Below the pieces are notes generated by a model. It saw nothing but the letters and a program-made list of their open reading frames with translations, was not told where the DNA came from and searched no databases. This document shows positions 55,035 to 64,000 of a stretch of DNA of 64,000 nucleotides, one piece after another; within the stretch, counting starts at the first letter, position 1; every line of letters starts with the position of its first letter. The stretch is from Mesorhizobium opportunistum WSM2075 (GTDB lineage Bacteria; Pseudomonadota; Alphaproteobacteria; Rhizobiales; Rhizobiaceae): positions 1,178,001-1,242,000 of the forward strand of contig NC_015675.1 in the NCBI RefSeq assembly GCF_000176035.2, read 5' to 3'. Made by a program: the position numbers and the translations under genes.

Positions 55035-56513
55035 ATGCGGAATTACGGGGGTCTTGTTCACGCGGTCGGCGGGTTCGCCAGGGATCGCGGTGGAAATTTC
55101 GCGGTCCTGTTCGGTTTTGCTGCCTCGGTCTTGGCGCTGGCCGCCGGCTTTTCTGTCAACATCTCGCAGCTCTACAATGCCAAATCGAGCCTGCAAGGCG
55201 TGGTCGACGCCGCGGTAACATCGACGGCACGCGACCTGACCACCGGAGTCATCAAGGAAGCCGATGCCGACAATTCGGTGAAGGCCTTTCTCGTGGCCAA
55301 CAGCGCGGCGGGCATCCTGCAGCCGGACCAGGTGGTGCTCGACAAGCTGATCGTCGACAAGACGGCTAAAACCGTGCAAGCAAATGTGCATGTCGATGTC
55401 GCCCTCTATTTTCCGCTGTTCGGCATCGGCGACATGCAGCGCGTCGCCGCTTCCACCACCGCGCTCTATTCGGACAAGACGGTCGAGGTGGCTATGATGC
55501 TCGACATCACAGGATCGATGGCCAAGCGGGGCAACGTCGACAAGATCGGCGATCTGAGAGCAGCCGCGAGAAACGCCGTTCAGACCATGCTCCAGAATCA
55601 GGATCCCAAGAGGCCCCGTATCCGCGTCGCGATTGTGCCTTACGCGTCTGGCGTGAACGCCGGCAAGCTAGCGGAAAACGTCTATGCCGAGACGCAAGGG
55701 AGCTCGGAGCTGCCACCTGTCGCAGGCAGTTCGCTTCTTGTCGCCAAGACGGGCAAAGCCTTGCTGCCGTCCTTCAGCGACTACATCTCCATTGTTGGCG
55801 CGGCGATGCCACATCCGGATAATTGCACCACAGAGCGCAAGAACAAGAATGGCGATGCGGATCTGAGCGCCGACGGCCCGGACACGGTTCGCACGGACAG
55901 GAACGGCAAGAAATATTATGCCCTGGTCAACCGGGACGATCATCTCGATGGCGGGGGAATGAACAGGTGCCCTGATGCGGAAGTGATCCCGCTGACCGCG
56001 GATTCCGACGCATTGCTCGATTCGATCGACGATTTCCGGGCCGCTGGTTATACGGCCGGCGCGATCGCCATTCAGTGGACCTATTATATGCTGTCGCCGC
56101 AATGGCGCGCCGCGATCAAGAATGTCGGTCTCGGCAACGGCGCATCGGATGCCAATGCGAAGAAGATTGCCAAAGTTGCTATCCTGATGACCGATGGCCA
56201 GTTCAATACCGCCTTCGCCGGTGCTGGGGGGAGCTACAACGGCCAGGGCGACCTTGCGCGCGGCAACGCCGAAGCGCTGTGCGGCAACATGAAAAATGAC
56301 GGCATTGAGATTTTCACCATCGGCTTCGATCTGAACGACAAGGACATGTCGGCAACCGAGCGGGACCAGGCAAAGGCGGTGCTGAAGGGCTGTTCGTCGA
56401 AAGACGCCTCCGCCGCCGAGAGACATTACTTCGAGGCGTCCACCGGAGCAGAATTGGACGCCGCCTTTCAAGAAATCATCCGCAACACCGAAAAGGTCGC
56501 ACTGACCCAGTAA
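55035..56513 (+). CDS. TadE/TadG-like pilus protein with von Willebrand A domain
   Basis: 492 residues from ATG 55035 with GGAG upstream. An N-terminal membrane segment in the Flp-pilus TadG style (RDRGGNFAVLFGFAASVLALAAGFSVNISQLYNAKSSLQGVVDAAV) anchors the protein. A von Willebrand factor A domain follows from about residue 150, with the metal-site motif MLDITGSM and VAILMTDGQFNTAF. TadG proteins associate with tight-adherence pili and may act as adhesins in the periplasm. No tad cluster lies nearby, so this is a stand-alone member. Confidence 0.88.
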   Translation: MRNYGGLVHAVGGFARDRGGNFAVLFGFAASVLALAAGFSVNISQLYNAKSSLQGVVDAAVTSTARDLTTGVIKEADADNSVKAFLVANSAAGILQPDQVVLDKLIVDKTAKTVQANVHVDVALYFPLFGIGDMQRVAASTTALYSDKTVEVAMMLDITGSMAKRGNVDKIGDLRAAARNAVQTMLQNQDPKRPRIRVAIVPYASGVNAGKLAENVYAETQGSSELPPVAGSSLLVAKTGKALLPSFSDYISIVGAAMPHPDNCTTERKNKNGDADLSADGPDTVRTDRNGKKYYALVNRDDHLDGGGMNRCPDAEVIPLTADSDALLDSIDDFRAAGYTAGAIAIQWTYYMLSPQWRAAIKNVGLGNGASDANAKKIAKVAILMTDGQFNTAFAGAGGSYNGQGDLARGNAEALCGNMKNDGIEIFTIGFDLNDKDMSATERDQAKAVLKGCSSKDASAAERHYFEASTGAELDAAFQEIIRNTEKVALTQ

Positions 56514-56529
56514 TCCGCCCAAAAAGGAA

Positions 56530-56562
56530 AAGGCCGCCGCTTCTTGCGAAGCCGGCGGCCTT
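56530..56562. terminator. Terminator shared by the TadG gene and the small peptide gene
   Basis: AAGGCCGCCG (56530-56539) pairs with CGGCGGCCTT (56553-56562), and CTTC with GAAG inside. In the minus direction it is followed by a U-rich TTTCCTTTTTGG, so it ends the 23-residue peptide transcript best. In the plus direction the tail is weaker (CCGTGTTTCC). Confidence 0.75.
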
Positions 56563-56629
56563 CCGTGTTTCCGTCCATGGCGCGGCCTGTGGCGGCGACC
56601 CAAGGGTCACCCTCCGCGCATCTCGCGCC

Positions 56630-56701
56630 TTAACGGGAAGACTGCTTCCCGAAAGTGCAATCCTGCGAGGCCACGTTCTGGAAAACGAAATCACTCGACA
56701 T
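56630..56701 (-). CDS. 23-residue peptide gene with an optimal ribosome site
   Basis: ATG 56701 to TAA 56630 encodes MSSDFVFQNVASQDCTFGK followed by QSSR. The start is preceded by AAGGAGGTGATC, complementary to the very end of 16S rRNA, five or so bases from ATG. That is the strongest ribosome site in the window. There is one Cys. The gene has its own upstream stem-loop (56762-56794) and a terminator (56530-56562), so it looks like a dedicated short transcript. No peptide family is recognised. It could be a small regulatory protein or a modified-peptide precursor, though no tailoring gene is adjacent. Confidence 0.62.
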   Translation of the reverse strand: MSSDFVFQNVASQDCTFGKQSSR

Positions 56702-56761
56702 CGGATCACCTCCTTTCGATTTGTTGAACACATGGACATGATGGGGTGCGTTGCAGCAAAT

Positions 56762-56794
56762 GACAAGGTGCCATGCTGAAAAAGGCACCTTGTC
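56762..56794 (-). promoter_or_regulatory. Perfect 11-bp inverted repeat upstream of the peptide gene
   Basis: GACAAGGTGCC (56762-56772) and GGCACCTTGTC (56784-56794) surround an 11-base loop. It lies 61 bases before the peptide start, in the divergent region shared with the CFA-synthase-like gene. It could be a leader hairpin of the peptide mRNA or a binding site for a dimeric regulator. Confidence 0.6.
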
Positions 56795-56878
56795 GGAACC
56801 ACGGAGCATTTCAGGGCGCTTGCGATCTCCGCGCCAAATAGACAAGATCGCGTCATCGAGCCGCAGGGGGAGGGAGCA

Positions 56879-58147
56879 ATGGACGCTACCGAGAAAGCCG
56901 CGCGCGTCGTTCGAACGGTGATCGAAACGCTGAAGCCCGGTTTTGCCGTCAGGCTGTGGACCGGCGAGCGGATCGGCCCCGCCGGCGGGCCGGTGCTCAC
57001 CGTCAACGACCAGGACATCGTCTGGCAGGTTGTGAGGCGGCCGTCTTTGTCGACGCTGATCGAGATGTGGATTTCCAAGACCATAGACATCGAAGACGGA
57101 ACGCTGTTCGATTTCTACGCCCTGCCGTCGCAAGGCAAGCTGCGGACCAAGATCAAGTCGCTGCCGAAGCTCGCGATCCTGCGCGACCTGCCTTCCGTGC
57201 TTTTGTCACGCAAGCAGATGAGCACGCGGACCGATCTGTCCGGGCGCAATCCCTATGTCAGCGGTTCGAGCCAGGAAGCGATCCAGCATCACTACGACAT
57301 TTCGAACGCCTTCTACCGGCTCTTCCTCGACGAGCGCATGGTCTACAGTTGCGGCTACTTCAAGGATTTCGCCAACGGCATCGACCAGGCGCAGGCCGAC
57401 AAACTCGACCACATCTGCCGCAAGCTCCGGCTGAAACCGGGCGAAAGGCTGCTCGACATCGGCTGTGGCTGGGGCGCCATGCTGATCCATGCCGCGAAGA
57501 ATTACGGCGTCGTCGGCCACGGCGTCTCGCTGTCGCAGGCCCAGACCGATCTTGCCCGCGAGCGCATCCGCGCCGAGGGGCTGGAGGACAAGATCACCAT
57601 CGAGATCAAATCCTACGCCGAGCTCACCGGTAGCTTCGACAAGATATCGTCGATCGGCATGTTCGAGCATCTGGGTATCGCCAACCACGCCGCCTACTTT
57701 TCCACCGTCCACCGGCTGCTGAAGCCGGGCGGCATCTATCTGCATCACGCCATCACCAGGCGCAGCAAAGGCGACTTGAAGAAAACCCTGCGCAAGGGAC
57801 CGGAATACAAGGCATTGCTCAAATACATCTTCCCCGGCGGTGAACTCGACACGATCGGCATGACAACAGGCAATCTCGAGGCGCACGGTTTTCTCGTCTA
57901 CGATGTCGAGAATTTGCGCGAACACTATGCCCGCACCTGCAGGCTGTGGGCCGAGCGGCTGCAGGCTCGCTTCGACGAGGCGGTCGCCGAAGTCGGCGAG
58001 GCCAAGGCGCGGCTGTGGCTGCTTTATCTGACCGGCTGTTCGATCACCTTCGAGCGCGCCTCGGCGCAGATTTTCCAGACCGTCGTCACCAAGCGCGCAC
58101 GCGGCCCGAGCGGCCTGCCGCCGACGCGGGCCGATCTTTATCGTTGA
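56879..58147 (+). CDS. Cyclopropane-fatty-acid-synthase-like SAM methyltransferase
   Basis: 422 residues behind a GGGGGAGGGAGC ribosome site. The N-terminal domain (about 1-130) is followed by QHHYDISNAFYRLFLDERMVYSCGYF and the SAM-binding motif LLDIGCGWGAMLIHAAKNYGVVGHGVSLSQAQ, then IGMFEHLG and HHAITRR. It belongs to the CFA synthase/mycolic-acid-methyltransferase group, which modifies unsaturated acyl chains in membrane phospholipids. Rhizobia often carry several such genes; which lipid is used is unknown. Confidence 0.92.
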   Translation: MDATEKAARVVRTVIETLKPGFAVRLWTGERIGPAGGPVLTVNDQDIVWQVVRRPSLSTLIEMWISKTIDIEDGTLFDFYALPSQGKLRTKIKSLPKLAILRDLPSVLLSRKQMSTRTDLSGRNPYVSGSSQEAIQHHYDISNAFYRLFLDERMVYSCGYFKDFANGIDQAQADKLDHICRKLRLKPGERLLDIGCGWGAMLIHAAKNYGVVGHGVSLSQAQTDLARERIRAEGLEDKITIEIKSYAELTGSFDKISSIGMFEHLGIANHAAYFSTVHRLLKPGGIYLHHAITRRSKGDLKKTLRKGPEYKALLKYIFPGGELDTIGMTTGNLEAHGFLVYDVENLREHYARTCRLWAERLQARFDEAVAEVGEAKARLWLLYLTGCSITFERASAQIFQTVVTKRARGPSGLPPTRADLYR

Positions 58148-58893
58148 CTACACGAACCGCATCTCGTCGCCGAGCTTGATGCTGGCTGGCTTGTCGACCG
58201 TGCAATAGACGCCGAGATTATGCGCGTTGTGGCGGACCAGGTTGCGCAGGATGCCGGGGTCGTTGTCGAAGCCGTCCTGGGCGATGATGGTGAAGCCGCA
58301 GCGGCGGCATGGTTCGGAGATGGTCAGCAGGAGATCGCCGATCGCCAGCTTGCGGCCGATCCATTCCGTCTCCGGAAACGAGCCTTCGACCGCCGCCATG
58401 TCGACGACGATGTTGGGGCGGAAGCGGCGCGGGTCGGCTGCGCCGTCCGGATGCAGCGTCTTCAGGCGCGCCAGCGAAGCCGTGGTCAGAAGATGGATCG
58501 GCGCCTTGCGGTAGCGCTCCGCCGTCAATGGGCCGGAATAGCCCGGCGCATTCTCCTGGCGGAACGGCCGGATCGAGGCTTCGAAGCCGAGATAGGCCGA
58601 TACCGCGCGGTCGCTCTCGACGCCGGGAGCAGACAGCCATTCGCCGCCGGGGACGGCGACCTCAAGCTGGCGAGCGAGGTTCAACCGGGTGCGGATCAAC
58701 GGCACCTTGTGCCACTTCTCGGCGCGGTCCGGCCGGGCGATCTCGTTGTCGCATGCATCGACCAGGCCGAACATGCGGTCGCCCTCGATGCTTTCGAGTG
58801 CAACGGAGATCGCCTCCAGGCGTTCGCCGGCGAGCGAGCTCGCCGGATAGCGCCAGAGTTCGCTGACAGTGCCGAGCAAGGCCGCGTCCCGCA

Positions 58894-58894
<1 letters not shown>
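58148..58894 (-). CDS. MOSC-domain protein
   Basis: 248 residues. The N-terminal beta-barrel begins GTVSELWRYPASSLAGERLEAI, as in mARC/YcbX-type proteins, and the MOSC core contains RFRPNIVVDMAAVEGSFPETEWIGRKLAIGDLLLTISEPCRRCGFT with the conserved Cys pair. MOSC proteins bind molybdenum cofactor and often reduce N-hydroxylated compounds with a partner reductase. The gene overlaps acs by one base (TGATG), so it is translated together with it. Confidence 0.88.
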
Positions 58895-60849
<1,955 letters not shown>

Positions 60850-61164
60850 TCCTGACTTTCCTCCCGAACCAATCGCCGGCTTGAAATGCCGGCGGGATCG
60901 CGGCGACACGACCGCGAATTCGGCGGCATTATTACCAGTTCCGCCGTGACGGCAATATTAGACGTTGGATTCGCGCGGCGGGATGCCGCAGGCAGCTTTT
61001 TAGAGAGCTGTCAGCACTCGGTCGAGCGCGCTGCTAACTGCATGTTTTCTCATGCTAAAGGCGCTTTCGATGAAGAAAAAATCAATAGACGGTTAATCAA
61101 CGGCGCGCACAATCAGCCTTGGGAGGACAGGAGAATCAACAAGGGACCGCCCAGGGGGACCGCA
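60850..61164. other. 315-base divergent promoter region of acs and usg
   Basis: No gene. Contains GCATTATTACCAG and TGACGGCAATATTAGACG near acs, and an AT-rich GAAGAAAAAATCAATAG stretch on the usg side. No operator was identified with confidence. Confidence 0.4.
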
Positions 61165-61437
61165 ATGCGCGATCATGCCGAAATGGACCTGATGCTCAAA
61201 GGCTATGGCCTGACCACGGCCAAGATTCTGTACCACTTTCCCGACCACCCGCATTTGCTGCAGAGCTTTATCTGGCAGGACTACGACATCGCGCCGAAGT
61301 TTCCGGTGCTGATCAAATTCATCGAGTTCTGGAAAGCCAAGCTCGACGGGCCGCTGCACTCGATCAGCTACACGCACCAGAAACTGATCGCGCCGAACGA
61401 GTGGCGCAAGGTGGATGGCGAGTTCGTACTGCATTAG
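61165..61437 (+). CDS. Usg family protein
   Basis: 90 residues from ATG 61165 (AGGGGGACCGCA upstream). It matches Usg, named from its place upstream of trpF in Caulobacter: LKGYGLTTAKILYHFPDHPHLLQSFIWQDYDIAPKFPVLIKFIEFWKAKLDGPLHSI. A small soluble protein restricted mainly to alphaproteobacteria, with no established function. Confidence 0.88.
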   Translation: MRDHAEMDLMLKGYGLTTAKILYHFPDHPHLLQSFIWQDYDIAPKFPVLIKFIEFWKAKLDGPLHSISYTHQKLIAPNEWRKVDGEFVLH

Positions 61438-61498
61438 GGGCGGGCACACGGCCGTTGAGGGGGCGCTGTCCCGCGAATCTCTCGTTAATTGCAGAAGC

Positions 61499-62533
61499 TC
61501 ACACCGCCGGCGGGTTGAGCCGGGCGAATCCTTCCTGGCGGCGATAGGGGAAATACGGATAGGGCGCGGTGACTTCGCTGGCGGCGTCGAGCTTTTTCAT
61601 CTGCTCCGGTGTCAGCGTCCAGCCGACGGCGCCGAGGTTCTGGCGCAGCTGCTCCTCGTTGCGGGCGCCGATGATGACCGATGACACGGTCGGGCGCTGC
61701 AGCAGCCAGTTGATGGCGATCTGCGGCACGGTCTTGCCGGTTTCCTGCGCCACCGCGTCAAGCGCATCCATCACCCGATAGAGATGCTCGTCCTCGACCG
61801 GCGGACCGAAGCTCGCGGTGTCGTGCAGCCGGCTCGTTTCCGGCAGAGGCTGGCCACGGCGGATCTTGCCGGTCAGGCGGCCCCAGCCAAGCGGGCTCCA
61901 CACCAGCGCGCCGACGCCCTGGTCGAGGCCGAGCGGCATCAGCTCCCATTCATAGTCGCGCCCGACAAGCGAATAGTAGACCTGGTGCGCGACATAACGC
62001 GGGTAGCCATGCTTGTCCGCTTCCCCCAGCGACTTCATCACTTGCCAGCCGGAGAAGTTGGAGACCCCGACATAACGCAGCTTGCCGGCGCCCACGAGCG
62101 CGTCCAGCGTCGACAAAACCTCGTCGATCGGCGTGCCGGCATCGAAGGCATGCAACTGCAACAGGTCGATGTAGTCGGTGCCGAGACGTTTCAGGGCGGC
62201 ATCCACTGCCTTGATCAGCCGAGAACGCGACGAGCCGTAGTCGGCCGGTCCCTCGCCCATCGGCAGCGAGGTCTTGGTCGAGATCAGCACGGCGTCGCGG
62301 CGGCCTTTTATGGCTTCGCCGAGCACCTCCTCCGAGGCGCCATTCGAATAGACGTCGGCGGTGTCGAACAGATTGACGCCGGCCTCGAGGCAGATGTCGA
62401 CCAGCCGCCGCGCTTCCCTGGCGTCGGTGTTGCCCCAGGCACCGAACAGCGGGCCGGAGCCGCCAAAGGTTCCCGCGCCGAATGAAAGTGCGGGCACTTT
62501 CAGGCCCGATGCGCCGAGAGGTCGATAGTCCAT
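61499..62533 (-). CDS. Aldo/keto reductase
   Basis: 344 residues with the catalytic set Asp in LFDTADVYSNGASEEVLGEA, the Tyr of the same motif, Lys in VLISTKTSLPMG and His in LLQLHAFDAGTP. NADPH binding is by VIIGARNEEQLRQNLGAV. The start DYRPLGASGLKVPALSFGAGTFGG fits the Shaker-beta/YajO-like group, which reduces small aldehydes. It is followed, on the same strand, downstream of an MFS gene, 42 bases after its stop. Confidence 0.92.
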   Translation of the reverse strand: MDYRPLGASGLKVPALSFGAGTFGGSGPLFGAWGNTDAREARRLVDICLEAGVNLFDTADVYSNGASEEVLGEAIKGRRDAVLISTKTSLPMGEGPADYGSSRSRLIKAVDAALKRLGTDYIDLLQLHAFDAGTPIDEVLSTLDALVGAGKLRYVGVSNFSGWQVMKSLGEADKHGYPRYVAHQVYYSLVGRDYEWELMPLGLDQGVGALVWSPLGWGRLTGKIRRGQPLPETSRLHDTASFGPPVEDEHLYRVMDALDAVAQETGKTVPQIAINWLLQRPTVSSVIIGARNEEQLRQNLGAVGWTLTPEQMKKLDAASEVTAPYPYFPYRRQEGFARLNPPAV

Positions 62534-62575
62534 TTTTCTGCTCCTGATGATATCGAAAACGGATTGCGGACGAAC

Positions 62576-63757
62576 TTACGAGTTGGCGCAGACAGGCGTG
62601 CCGAGCGAGGCGCTGCGGTGGAGGCGCAGCGCCAGCCCGGCGACGCCAAGGGCCGCGACCGGCAGCAGGGCGGCGACCCAGGTGAGCGCGCCAAGGCCGA
62701 GGCCGTGGGCGATGACCGCGCCGCCAAGCCATGCACCGCCGGCATTGCCGAGATTGAAGGCGGCGATGTTGAAGGACGAGGCGAGGCTCTGGCCGGCGCC
62801 TTGGGCCTTTTCCAGCACCCACATTTGCAGCGGCGCCACGGTGGCGAAGGCGGCGGCACCGAGCAGGCCGACATAGATCACGGCCATCACCTGGCTGTGG
62901 ATGGCGAAGCTCATGGTTGTGAGCACCAAAGCGAGCACGACGAGGCTGCCGAGCACGGACGGCACCAGCCAGCGGTCGGCGACCTTGCCGCCGGCGAGAT
63001 TGCCGGCGATGAGGCCGCCGCCGAAGACGAGCAGGATCGGCGATACCGCGGCTTCCTTGAAGCCCGAGAGTTCGGTCAACAGCGGCGCGATATAGGTGAA
63101 GACGGCGAAGACGCCGGCATAGCCGAGCACGGTGGTGGCGAGGCCGAGCAGGACCGGCGTGCGGCGCAGCACGGCGAGATCGGCGCGCAGGTCGCTCTTC
63201 TCGGGCGCCGCCTGGCTGCGCGGCACCAGGGCCAGGATGACGGCGAAGGCGGCGAGGCCGACTGCGGTCACCGCCCAGAAGGTCGCGCGCCAGCCGAAGG
63301 CCTGGCCGAGCCAGGTGCCGAAGGGCACGCCGAGGATGTTGGCGATGGTCAGGCCGGTGAACATCAAGGCGATCGCCGAAGCCTTCCTGTTGGGTGCGAC
63401 AAGGCCGGTGGCGACCACCGAGCCGACGCCGAAGAAAGTGCCGTGGGCAAAGGCGGTGATGACGCGGGCGCCCATCAGCGTCCAGTAGTCGGGCGCCAGC
63501 GCACAGGCGAGATTGCCAAGCGTGAAGATCGCCATCAGCGCCAGAAGCACTGTCTTGCGCGGCCAGTTGCCGGTGGCGATGGTCAGCAGCGGGGCGCCGA
63601 TGACGACGCCCAGCGCATAGCCCGAAATGAGCTGGCCGGCGGCGGAGATCGAGACGCCAAGGTCTTTGCTGACATCGAGCAGCAGACCCATGATGACGAA
63701 TTCGGTGACGCCGATGCCGAAGGCACCGGCGGCGAGGGCGTAGAGAGCGAGAGGCAT
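62576..63757 (-). CDS. MFS drug-efflux-type transporter (DHA1/AraJ-like)
   Basis: 393 residues from ATG 63757, chosen because MPLALYALAAGAFGIGVTEFVIMGLLLDVSKDLGVSISAAGQLISGYALG is the usual AraJ-like start. Twelve predicted helices, with motif-A-like GVVIGAPLLTIATGNWPRKTVLL. This group exports drugs or sugars. Upstream is a divergent LysR gene with a palindrome between, so it is probably under LysR control. The frame stays open upstream but without a good start. Confidence 0.9.
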   Translation of the reverse strand: MPLALYALAAGAFGIGVTEFVIMGLLLDVSKDLGVSISAAGQLISGYALGVVIGAPLLTIATGNWPRKTVLLALMAIFTLGNLACALAPDYWTLMGARVITAFAHGTFFGVGSVVATGLVAPNRKASAIALMFTGLTIANILGVPFGTWLGQAFGWRATFWAVTAVGLAAFAVILALVPRSQAAPEKSDLRADLAVLRRTPVLLGLATTVLGYAGVFAVFTYIAPLLTELSGFKEAAVSPILLVFGGGLIAGNLAGGKVADRWLVPSVLGSLVVLALVLTTMSFAIHSQVMAVIYVGLLGAAAFATVAPLQMWVLEKAQGAGQSLASSFNIAAFNLGNAGGAWLGGAVIAHGLGLGALTWVAALLPVAALGVAGLALRLHRSASLGTPVCANS

Positions 63758-63861
63758 GGTGGTTCCCACTTCGGCGATGACGAGCGCCTTGTCCAAACCG
63801 CGCTCGACCCGGAAGATCGTGTTGCGGTGCATTGTGAACCAGACTTGCTCCAGGCATATTT

Positions 63862-63882
63862 TCTGTGAAATAGATTCACAGA
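63862..63882. promoter_or_regulatory. Palindrome abutting the LysR start codon
   Basis: TCTGTGAA (63862-63869) and TTCACAGA (63875-63882) are a perfect 8-bp inverted repeat around five bases. The last base is the A of the LysR start codon. It fits a LysR-type autoregulatory site shared with the MFS promoter. Confidence 0.6.
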
Positions 63883-64000
63883 TGGCCAGACCTGACATCA
63901 ACCGCTCCGGCGAGATCGAAGTCTTCGTGCGCGTCGTCGAGGCGGGCAGCTTTTCGGCCGCGGCGCGCAACCTGCGCATGACGCCATCGGCGGTCAGCAA
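63882..64000 (+). CDS. LysR-family regulator, N-terminus only
   Basis: The first 39 residues before the window ends: MARPDINRSGEIEVFVR, then EAGSFSAAARNLRMTPSAVS, the winged-helix DNA-binding domain of LysR regulators. Divergent from an MFS exporter, with an operator-like palindrome touching its start codon. Co-inducer unknown. Confidence 0.88.
   Translation, partial: MARPDINRSGEIEVFVRVVEAGSFSAAARNLRMTPSAVS

Noticed and set aside
56630..56701. The 23-residue peptide as PqqA
   Set aside because: Length fits, but the Glu-x3-Tyr motif used in PQQ synthesis is missing and no pqq genes are near.

Overview
The window looks like chromosome of a high-GC alphaproteobacterium of the order Rhizobiales, most likely Mesorhizobium or a close relative. 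The reasons are an NAD-dependent glutamate dehydrogenase of about 1,600 residues, a RirA-type iron box, Usg, DUF1674 and DUF1062 proteins, the block htpX-rsmB-heparinase-like-purH, and many intergenic palindromes of the rhizobial RIME type. No nodulation, nitrogen-fixation, plasmid-replication, phage or CRISPR genes were seen.

Layout. 1-4060: end of an isochorismatase-family hydrolase gene, then an iron-uptake operon fhuC-exbB-exbD-tonB behind a TGA-N9-TCA iron box. 4125-7162 (minus): a compact cluster with an XRE-type regulator, a 31-residue peptide gene, a SagB-type (nitroreductase-fold) dehydrogenase and two small unknown proteins; this is the best candidate for an undescribed peptide-modification (RiPP-like) system. 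7500-9110: tRNA-Ala(CGC), an exported protein, YggT and YggU. 9224-18297: a sugar-type ABC transporter locus (RpiR regulator, ATPase and SDR on minus; binding protein, two permeases and an M81/MlrC-type peptidase on plus), split by an IS110-family element whose bridge-RNA guides can be read against both its target and its own ends. 18498-23794 (minus): M3 oligopeptidase, carbonic anhydrase with a small exported partner, DUF429, pyridoxal kinase. 23993-27190: LemA plus three TPM-domain membrane proteins, two of them sharing an identical 145-residue block. 27356-38085: GNAT acetyltransferase, inorganic pyrophosphatase, a TetR/MFS divergent pair with two visible operators, a PhoD-type phosphatase, TypA, DUF1062, LysE, YCII and an AhpD-like protein. 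38223-46575: glutamate dehydrogenase, an MFS permease, purH. 46726-54726: a small monooxygenase-like protein, a heparinase-like protein, a PhyH-type dioxygenase, rsmB, htpX, DUF1674, a HAD phosphatase, a transglutaminase-like protein. 55035-64000: a TadG-like protein, a 23-residue peptide gene with an optimal ribosome binding site, a CFA-synthase-like methyltransferase, a MOSC protein, acs, Usg, an aldo/keto reductase, and an MFS/LysR divergent pair cut by the window end.

Repeats are a main theme. Three palindromic elements sit exactly in convergent gene junctions. One supplies the start codon of a TPM gene. One is the landing site of the IS110 element. A separate family of short elements with TAGGGTGTG ends contributes the TAG stop codon of three different genes. 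All product names rest on motif recognition by eye; no database search was run.
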